28,688 nucleotides of DNA from an uncultured Enorma sp. (GTDB lineage: Bacteria > Actinomycetota > Coriobacteriia > Coriobacteriales > Coriobacteriaceae): NCBI GenBank assembly GCA_905210055.1, contig CAJLVH010000007.1, forward strand, positions 1 through 28,688. Reading direction: 5' to 3'. The notes below the pieces were generated by a model that did no database searches, was not told where the DNA came from, and saw only the letters and a program-made list of their open reading frames with translations. Position numbers and translations under genes: made by a program. How positions within the stretch are numbered: position 1 is the first letter of the stretch; each line of letters begins with the position of its first letter. Below are positions 23,560 through 28,688 of the stretch, piece by piece.

Positions 23560-23601
23560 ATGACACACAATCATCCCCTCCTCATGGGCAGCGATCAATG
23601 A
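23560..23601 (+). CDS. Possible 13-codon leader peptide before higB
   Basis: ATG 23560 follows AAAGGAG (23543-23549) with a 10-base spacing and encodes MTHNHPLLMGSDQ before a TGA at 23599-23601 that overlaps the higB ATG (ATGA). Translation of higB may depend on ribosomes ending here, since higB itself has no good ribosome site. It may also be the true N-terminus of an older gene start. Confidence 0.45.
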   Translation: MTHNHPLLMGSDQ

Positions 23602-23934
23602 AAGTCTCGTTTCAAACCAAGAAGCTCCAGAAGCTTTGCGAGGACGAGCGCGAGATGCATAAGCGGCGACCAGACATCGAGCGAAAACTAAGGCTTCGAA
23701 TTGCCGCGCTTAAAGCGAACAACACCATCGCAGAGCTAGAGGTGAACGACCCGTTAGGAAAAATGGCATCGACTCAAGGAAAACAGGAAGGGTCAGTGGT
23801 CAGGTGCCGTCTCGTCTAACGAACGAATCATCATCGAGCCGCTCAAAAATGGCGTCCGGATTATCGATATCGAGGAGGAAAGGCGGTCGACCGAGGCGCA
23901 CGTTGTCGAAATAATTGATTATCACGAAGAGTAA
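23598..23934 (+). pseudogene. higB: Frameshifted HigB/RelE-type toxin
   Basis: The start reads MKVSFQTKKLQKLCEDEREM and RPDIERKLRLRIAALKANN, typical of HigB-type mRNA interferase toxins. In frame it runs to a premature stop at 23817-23819 after a change at an A5 run (23759-23763). If one A is dropped, the reading continues as PLGKWHRLKENRKGQWSGAV and on through IIIEPLKNGVRIIDIEEE to a stop at 23932-23934, restoring a protein of about 111 residues with the family's strands. So the gene is a +1-frame break at a homopolymer, either a real mutation or a sequencing error. If real, the toxin is inactive while its antitoxin gene remains intact. Residues after the break still look conserved, so the event is recent. 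Confidence 0.8.
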
Positions 23935-23994
23935 GCAAGGCGAACTTAAAAGCGATACCTGAAAATTAAACACTGGAAGAGGAGATGATAACTC

Positions 23995-25116
23995 ATGCCT
24001 ACCAACTATGCCGTAGCGCCGGGTGAGTTCCTCCAGGAATGGATAGAGGAGGAAGGCAACGGCATCACCCAGGCAGAACTTGCGCAGCAGCTTGACGTGT
24101 CTAGAAAACTTGTTAACGAGATTATTAATGGAAAAGCGCCGATTACGCCAGACACCGCGATTAGGCTAGGCCGCGTCACCTCAATTCCAAGTGACGCATG
24201 GCTTCGCTACGAAGCACAGTATCAAAATGATTGTGCTCGCCTGCGAAACGATCAGCAGCTGAAGCAGCATGAAGACATTGTCACGCCTCAGCTTGGCGCG
24301 TACCTGCGTAAGTTGGGAGCCACCACGGCGACCATGCGGGATAAGACACAGGTTCTATCAGATCTGCTCAGCTTTACCGGCTACGGCACCTTTGAATCCT
24401 TCTCTGCTGGTTGCTCCATTAAGCTCGGCGCGGCGCTTTCGACGCTCCGCGAGTCCAGCGCTACATACGACGAAGCGCTCATGATGACCTGGCTCGCAGC
24501 CGGAGAGCATACTGCCGCATACAAACGCGCCCACTGCCTCAAATACGATCGGAACGGGCTGGAGAAGCTCCTCCCCCAACTCAAGGAACGCGTTCTGTCT
24601 GCCAATGACACTATGCTCGACGACATAATTCAGCTGCTCGATAGCGTTGGAGTGATATGCCAGTTCATCGAGCCGCCCGAAAAGTTCCCCATCTACGGCA
24701 TTGTCATTTGGACGCGCAACGGTGTGCCCGTAATTCAGCTCACCGGTCGCCGCAAGAAAAACAACCATGTAATCTGGACGCTCTTCCATGAGCTCGGCCA
24801 CATCCTTAATGATGAAACCCCCACAACGCAGCTCGAATTCAATACGTCATCCAGCAAGCGAAAAAGCGAAGAGGTGGCTGCAAACCAATTTGCTCGTGCT
24901 TGGCTATTCGGCGGAGGCGTTGGTGAGTATCGGGGCATGAACCGTGCCCGCGACATCGAAGCGAAGGCGCGACAGAAGGGCGATGTCCCCTGTATTGTTG
25001 TGCAGGAACTGCATCGAAAACGGATGCTCGAGCGCAGCTACTGCAACCAGCTTATCTTCGACGTGCGCATTCCGTTCCAAGAGCAAGATTATTCTCCGCA
25101 GAATAATTCTATCTAG
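23995..25116 (+). CDS. higA: HigA-type antitoxin fused to an ImmA/IrrE-type metallopeptidase domain
   Basis: A 373-residue protein. Residues 5-75 are a HigA-type HTH (APGEFLQEW, ITQAELAQQLDVSRKLVNEI, ITPDTAIRLGR). A helical linker follows, then an ImmA/IrrE peptidase-like domain with the zinc site WTLFHELGHILND (HELGH at 265-269). HigA proteins repress the operon and neutralise HigB; the peptidase extension is found in many HigA relatives and may cleave partner proteins, unproven. GAGGAG precedes the ATG by 10 bases. The partner toxin upstream is frameshifted, so this may now act only as a regulator. Ends at 25116, where a nested inverted repeat begins. Confidence 0.85.
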   Translation: MPTNYAVAPGEFLQEWIEEEGNGITQAELAQQLDVSRKLVNEIINGKAPITPDTAIRLGRVTSIPSDAWLRYEAQYQNDCARLRNDQQLKQHEDIVTPQLGAYLRKLGATTATMRDKTQVLSDLLSFTGYGTFESFSAGCSIKLGAALSTLRESSATYDEALMMTWLAAGEHTAAYKRAHCLKYDRNGLEKLLPQLKERVLSANDTMLDDIIQLLDSVGVICQFIEPPEKFPIYGIVIWTRNGVPVIQLTGRRKKNNHVIWTLFHELGHILNDETPTTQLEFNTSSSKRKSEEVAANQFARAWLFGGGVGEYRGMNRARDIEAKARQKGDVPCIVVQELHRKRMLERSYCNQLIFDVRIPFQEQDYSPQNNSI

Positions 25117-25124
25117 AATAATCT
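25086..25124. repeat. Nested inverted repeat at the end of the higA gene
   Basis: AGATTATTCT (25086-25095) and AGAATAATCT (25115-25124) are perfect 10-bp inverted repeats; between them AGAATAATTCT (25100-25110) is itself a palindrome. It overlaps the last codons and stop of higA and is followed by TTT. It may be a terminator-like RNA structure or an operator. Confidence 0.5.
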
Positions 25125-25203
25125 TTGATCTGGAAGCCTCATCTGAGGGCGCAACGGCAGGCGGCAGAGCGATCTCACTGAAGGCAATCCGTTTCCGCAC
25201 TTT

Positions 25204-25231
25204 GCTATACTTATTCTAAGATATGTATAGC
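25204..25231 (+). promoter_or_regulatory. Promoter/operator of the relB-PIN operon
   Basis: -10 candidate TATACT at 25206-25211, with no good -35. GCTATAC (25204-25210) and GTATAGC (25225-25231) are perfect inverted repeats, with CTTA/TAAG symmetry inside, just before the AGGAGG of the antitoxin gene. Likely bound by the ribbon-helix-helix antitoxin. Confidence 0.6.
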
Positions 25232-25242
25232 AGGAGGCCGCC

Positions 25243-25590
25243 ATGTCTGCCGCACAGATGAACATCCGCTTGGACTCCGCCCTCAAGGCATCTGGCAACG
25301 CCGTCATCGCCGAGCTTGGGTACACGCCGTCGCAGGTCGTGCGCGCGCTGTGGGAATTCGCCACCGTGCAGGGCACGCTCCCGCCCGCCTTGACGCACCT
25401 GCTACGCGGCGATCAAGCTGCCGGCGCGGCGGACAGCGGCACTCCCGACCGCATGTCTGAAGGCGCTGCGATCGTTTCGTCCTTCTACCAGAAGGTCGGC
25501 ATCGAGGAGCCCGTGGAAGGCGCCGTCGATTACGACGAACTCCGCGAGCTTGCCGCGGCCGAGCAGCTCGAGAAATGGGGGCTCGCATGA
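25243..25590 (+). CDS. RelB/DinJ-type ribbon-helix-helix antitoxin
   Basis: A 115-residue protein. The N-terminus AQMNIRLDSALKASGNAVIA then YTPSQVVRALWEFA is the ribbon-helix-helix of RelB/DinJ antitoxins (about residues 4-45). The C-terminal half is acidic and flexible, as expected for the toxin-binding tail (YDELRELAAAEQLEKWGL). AGGAGG with a 5-base spacing gives a strong start at 25243. Its stop overlaps the toxin gene (ATGA), so it is translated first and coupled to the toxin. It should bind the palindrome at 25204-25231 and repress the pair. Pairing with a PIN toxin instead of RelE/YafQ is a mix of families that is known, but less usual. Confidence 0.85.
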   Translation: MSAAQMNIRLDSALKASGNAVIAELGYTPSQVVRALWEFATVQGTLPPALTHLLRGDQAAGAADSGTPDRMSEGAAIVSSFYQKVGIEEPVEGAVDYDELRELAAAEQLEKWGLA

Positions 25591-26108
25591 CGAAGTCCCC
25601 GCGCGAAGACGCTCGCCTCCCCATCAAGATCCTCGTCGACACCAACATCTGGCTTGACTACTTCCTCGCGCGCGGCGTGCATCACCATGCGGTGAGCGCG
25701 TTTATAGCGAAGGCCTACGAACGCGAGGACATCGTGCTCTATGTTCCATCGCTCTCGCTCAAGGACCTCGCGTATCAGCTGGCGAGCCTCATGAAACTCG
25801 ACGCCCGGCGCGCCGGAAAGGACATTTCGCCCGATATCGCCGCTGCCGCGCGCGAGGTTTCCTGGGGCTGTGTGCGCAGCGTTCTCGAAAAAGCCCTTGT
25901 CGCACCCGTTAGCCGCACGGAGGTGCTCGGCGCCTTCACCTACAAGCGCATCCACGACGACTTCGAAGATGACCTCGTCCTCGCCGCGCTCGACGCCGTC
26001 GACGCGAGCTTCCTCATGACGCACGACGACGCGCTCAGGCGACACGTAGGCGATTTCTGCATTACCGCCGAGGAAGGGCTCGAGCTGCTCACCGAACTCG
26101 ATGGGTAG
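25587..26108 (+). CDS. PIN-domain ribonuclease toxin
   Basis: A 173-residue PIN domain protein (VapC-like). The first acidic residue is in ILVDTNIWLDYF (about residues 16-27). The last cluster is HDDFEDDLVLAALDAV with SFLMTHDDAL after it, so the usual Asp set is present. Such toxins cut RNA, often tRNA or rRNA. ATG 25587 overlaps the antitoxin stop as ATGA; ATG 25575, four codons earlier, is an alternative and would overlap more. The ribosome site is weak (GGGGG), which fits coupling to the antitoxin. It appears complete. Confidence 0.85.
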   Translation: MTKSPREDARLPIKILVDTNIWLDYFLARGVHHHAVSAFIAKAYEREDIVLYVPSLSLKDLAYQLASLMKLDARRAGKDISPDIAAAAREVSWGCVRSVLEKALVAPVSRTEVLGAFTYKRIHDDFEDDLVLAALDAVDASFLMTHDDALRRHVGDFCITAEEGLELLTELDG

Positions 26109-26220
26109 TTACCTGAACGGCGCATATTCGCAGCGGGAGTAAGCCGTAGCTCCCTGTGCCTGGGGGGACGGCGAGCTCGGAGTCGAGCGCGTCAGCTTCG
26201 GTAATCCTCGTGCCTGGGAG

Positions 26221-26254
26221 GATGAAACGAACCCGTCCCCAAGCAACCCCTACC
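26221..26254. repeat. Short interspersed repeat, copy 1
   Basis: GATGAAACGAACCCGTCCCC followed by AAGCAACCCCTACC. A near-identical copy lies at 27750-27783, so the two flank the ATPase gene in the same orientation. A reverse copy of the core (TTGGGGACGGG) occurs at 28661-28671. Confidence 0.7.
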
Positions 26255-26266
26255 AAGCTAATCTGT

Positions 26267-26308
26267 TATACTTTACTCAATATTTTTGACTCAACTTTTT
26301 TGAGTAAA
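26267..26308 (+). promoter_or_regulatory. Promoter and inverted repeat upstream of the ATPase
   Basis: TATACT at 26267-26272 could be a -10 box. TTTACTCAA (26272-26280) and TTGAGTAAA (26300-26308) are perfect 9-bp inverted repeats with TTGACTCAA (26286-26294), a palindromic element, between them. It looks like an operator for an unknown regulator. Confidence 0.55.
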
Positions 26309-26323
26309 CTGGGGTGAGCAGAA

Positions 26324-27706
26324 ATGACATTCATCGGCCGAACGAAAGAGCAGGAAAAGCTCCTGGCCCAGCTTTCCTCCTCCACCCAAAACGCAGCGCT
26401 CCTCTATGGCAGACGCCGCGTTGGCAAGAGCGAACTCATCCTCCACACCATGCGGCAGGCGAGCGGCATTCGATCCATCTATTACGAATGCCGTCAGACC
26501 ACCGCTGAGAACAACACGAGAAACCTCTCCGAGGTCATCGCGGAGGCCTTCGATATGCCGCCGCTCGCCTTCTCCGACATCGAGGCCGCCCTGCGCTTCG
26601 TCTTCGACCGGGCACTCAGCGAGAAGATCGCGCTCGCCATCGACGAGTATCCCTACCTCCGCGACGTCGTGAAGGGAATGGACAGCATCCTCCAGGTTCT
26701 TCTCGACGAGTATCGCGACCGCTCGCACCTCTCGCTTATCCTCTGCGGATCGTACGTAGAGGTCATGAAGTCCCTGCTGGAGCGAGACAACCCGCTCTAT
26801 GGGCGCATCGACCTCAAGATCAACCTCCAGCCGATGGACTACTACGAGTCCGCGCAGTTCTATCCGGAGCGTTCCTGCGAGGACAAGGTTCGTCTCTTCA
26901 GCGTGTTCGGCGGCATTCCGTACTACAACCGCCTCATTGACAAGAACGCATCGGTTCGGGAGAACCTCATTCACCTGATTCTCGAGCCGGATGCGCGGCT
27001 TGAGGACGAGGTGCCCTCCTACCTGCTCTCCGAGATCTCAAAGATCGGCAACGCCCACGAGATCTTCTCCGCGCTCGTCGACGGGCATGCCCGCTACCGA
27101 GACATCCTGGCCCAGTCGCACGTCTCCAGCGGCGCGACGCTGGTCAACGTGCTCAACAGGCTGATCGGGATGCAGCTTGTCCAACGGCGCTCGCCCATCA
27201 ACGATCCAGACAACAGGAAGCGCACCTCATACGTCGTCTGCGACGGGCTCTCCAAGTTCTACTATCGCTACGTCTTCAGGTACCTGTCGCAGCGCAGCGT
27301 CCTTGACCCCGAGGTCTTCTACGACCGCTACGTGAACGACGACTTTGAGACCCAGTTTGTCCCCCGCGCCTTCGAGGAGGTGTGCCGCCAGTACCTCGTA
27401 CGACAGAACCGCACGGGTAATATCGAGCCACCCTTCGACCTGATAGGCACGTATTCCTACGACGATCCGGTGACAAGGACGAACGGAGAGTTCGACGTTG
27501 TCACCCGAGACCCGCTCGGATACGCCTTCTACGAGGCTAAGTTCCGCTCGACGCCCGTCACGCAGCGAATGATCGAGGACGAGGTCGAGCAGGCGCAGCA
27601 GACGGGTCTCATGTGCCACAGGTACGGGTTCTTCTCGCGCTCTGGGTTCGAGGCGCAGGCCGACGAGCGCACGGTGCTCATCGAGCTGGAGCATCTGTAC
27701 CGGTAG
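26324..27706 (+). CDS. AAA ATPase with C-terminal DUF234-type nuclease-like domain
   Basis: A 460-residue protein. It begins MTFIGRTKEQEKLL, the usual start of this STAND-like/archaeal-type ATPase family, with Walker A LLYGRRRVGKSEL (about residues 26-38), Walker B IALAIDEYPYL (about 103-113) and a sensor region LSLILCGSYVEVM. The middle is a winged-helix-like part (YRDILAQSHVSSGATLVNVL), and the C-terminal DUF234-like region holds NGEFDVVTRD then YAFYEAKFRS, a D...E-x-K core like PD-(D/E)xK nucleases. The biological role of the family is not known, though it is common in Actinobacteria and Archaea. The gene stands alone, lies between two copies of the same short repeat and has an operator-like repeat upstream. 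The ribosome site is weak: GGGGTGAG, 8 bases from the ATG. Confidence 0.85.
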   Translation: MTFIGRTKEQEKLLAQLSSSTQNAALLYGRRRVGKSELILHTMRQASGIRSIYYECRQTTAENNTRNLSEVIAEAFDMPPLAFSDIEAALRFVFDRALSEKIALAIDEYPYLRDVVKGMDSILQVLLDEYRDRSHLSLILCGSYVEVMKSLLERDNPLYGRIDLKINLQPMDYYESAQFYPERSCEDKVRLFSVFGGIPYYNRLIDKNASVRENLIHLILEPDARLEDEVPSYLLSEISKIGNAHEIFSALVDGHARYRDILAQSHVSSGATLVNVLNRLIGMQLVQRRSPINDPDNRKRTSYVVCDGLSKFYYRYVFRYLSQRSVLDPEVFYDRYVNDDFETQFVPRAFEEVCRQYLVRQNRTGNIEPPFDLIGTYSYDDPVTRTNGEFDVVTRDPLGYAFYEAKFRSTPVTQRMIEDEVEQAQQTGLMCHRYGFFSRSGFEAQADERTVLIELEHLYR

Positions 27707-27749
27707 GCGCTGCCATCGGATGCGCGGGTACCCCGTATCTGAGAAAGGG

Positions 27750-27783
27750 GATGAAACGAACCCGTCCCCATCCAACCCCTAAC
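27750..27783. repeat. Short interspersed repeat, copy 2
   Basis: GATGAAACGAACCCGTCCCC followed by ATCCAACCCCTAAC. Same orientation as the copy at 26221, differing at a few bases, and placed just after the ATPase gene. Confidence 0.7.
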
Positions 27784-27820
27784 CGTAGATGCAATCGCGG
27801 AGTGTCGGCATCATGCTGTC

Positions 27821-28552
27821 CTACTTTCCTCCGCGCGTGCGCACGTCTTCATCCAGCTCGTCGCGCCAGCCGCTAAACTCGAGCGACGCGTTGCAGCGCA
27901 CCGCACGCACCGCTCCGCTCGCCGCGCGATACACCGCGCCCGTGCCGAAATCATCGGCGATGTAGGGTGCCGCGCGCTGACAATCGATGCCCAGGCGATC
28001 CGCCTCGGCCTCCACGTCGATGTTCGCGCCGATAAAAATGAACTCCCAGCCCATCTCGCGGTGGCGCTCGATGAGGCGCTTCACGCGGGCGTACGTGTAC
28101 CCGCGGCTTGCGTTCTCCATGCCGTCGGTGGTGATGGCGAAGAGCACCTTCTGCGCCTCGTAGCCCTTCGGCTGGACGCGCTGCACGAGGTCGATATGCT
28201 CGATGGCGCCGCCGACCGCATCGAGGAGCGCCGTGCACCCGCTGCAGCGGTACGTCTTGCGCGTGAGGTGCGGCACCTCGGCGATGTCCACGCGGTCGAA
28301 CAGCACACGCGAGCGGTCGCTAAACGTGACGACCGAGACCTTCGCCTCGCCCGGCAGCTCGCGATTCTCGTCGATCATGGTGTTGAAGCCGCCGATGGTG
28401 TCGTCTTCAAGCCCGCCCATGGATCCGCTCGCGTCCAGGATGAAGACGAGCTCCGTGCGCTGCGGGCGCTTACGGTCGTGCTTGCTGGCTTTGACTGTTT
28501 TACCGGTCTTGCCGAAATTCCCGCTCGTACCATTCTGCTTCTTGCCGTTCAT
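27821..28552 (-). CDS. von Willebrand A domain protein
   Basis: A 243-residue protein with a VWA domain from about residue 33. The MIDAS metal site is ILDASGSMGG (DxSxS, residues 39-45), with further pieces VSVVTFSDRS and FAITTDGMEN. The N-terminal 30 residues are basic and disordered (KKQNGTSGNFGKTGKTVKAS). No signal peptide, so it is cytosolic. AAAGGAGG lies 5 bases before the ATG, a strong site. Related proteins often work with an AAA ATPase or a tellurium-resistance type partner; no such partner is next to this gene, except the convergent DUF234 ATPase, which is probably unrelated. Confidence 0.85.
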   Translation of the reverse strand: MNGKKQNGTSGNFGKTGKTVKASKHDRKRPQRTELVFILDASGSMGGLEDDTIGGFNTMIDENRELPGEAKVSVVTFSDRSRVLFDRVDIAEVPHLTRKTYRCSGCTALLDAVGGAIEHIDLVQRVQPKGYEAQKVLFAITTDGMENASRGYTYARVKRLIERHREMGWEFIFIGANIDVEAEADRLGIDCQRAAPYIADDFGTGAVYRAASGAVRAVRCNASLEFSGWRDELDEDVRTRGGK

Positions 28553-28652
28553 ACGTGCCTCCTTTGGTAGGTGAATCTGACACGTATAAGACTACGGACA
28601 GCATGGGCAGCGTAGGTAAACCACCAGGCGACATCTTGGACGCCCGCCACTG

Positions 28653-28685
28653 CCCAGCCATTGGGGACGGGGGTTATTGGCTGGG
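28653..28685. repeat. Palindromic repeat with the TTGGGGACGGG core
   Basis: CCCAGCCA (28653-28660) and TGGCTGGG (28678-28685) are perfect 8-bp inverted repeats around TTGGGGACGGGGGTTAT. The centre is the reverse complement of the core of the repeats at 26221 and 27750, so it may be a related intergenic element cut by the window end. Confidence 0.55.
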
Positions 28686-28688
28686 GGG

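Overview
The window is chromosomal DNA from a high-GC bacterium. GC-rich codon use in the flanking genes, strong AAGGAGG-type ribosome sites and an intergenic repeat with a TTGGGGACGGG core suggest an actinobacterial gut lineage such as the Coriobacteriia (Collinsella/Olsenella-like). That assignment is inference: there is no rRNA or marker gene here. Most of the window is a defence and toxin-antitoxin island lying between ordinary-looking genes: a lipoprotein and a metallo-beta-lactamase-fold hydrolase on the left, and a von Willebrand A protein on the right.

Left part (1-4.2 kb): a partial lipoprotein, an MBL-fold hydrolase, a DUF3990/XRE gene pair that looks like a toxin-antitoxin operon with a palindromic operator, a small unknown protein, and a 5'-truncated McrC nuclease remnant without McrB.

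Core (4.2-16.8 kb, all minus strand): a DNA phosphorothioation system. In transcription order it is SspD-like sulfurtransferase/ATP pyrophosphatase (zinc ribbons plus ferredoxin-type cysteines), SspB-like DUF4007 protein, SspC-like large ATPase and SspA-like cysteine desulfurase, packed with gaps of 10 bases or fewer. About 110 bases later follows a second, tightly packed set: a PLD-nuclease/DEAH helicase, a 58-residue protein, an SMC/DndD-like ATPase and a 188-residue protein, ending in a good terminator. The first set should place sulfur on DNA. The second is probably the restriction arm that attacks DNA lacking the mark, comparable in role to SspFGH or DndFGH. The restriction arm appears to have its own promoter, whose -35 and start regions are covered by an 8-bp inverted repeat, so the two arms may be expressed separately. 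Divergent from the operon are two tandem related XRE regulators.

Right part (18.4-28.7 kb): a lower-GC stretch with a defence-like gene broken by one in-frame TAA, an ApeA-like HEPN protein, an unknown small protein and a membrane protein that also carries an RX4H motif. Then comes a HigB toxin gene frameshifted at an A5 run beside an intact HigA-ImmA/IrrE antitoxin, a RelB/DinJ-type antitoxin with a PIN toxin, and an AAA ATPase (DUF234 type) flanked by two copies of a short intergenic repeat. Several genes (mcrC, the interrupted gene, higB, and a small fragment near 20.4 kb) are broken, as is usual for fast-turnover defence islands. No rRNA, tRNA, CRISPR array, transposase or integrase was seen.
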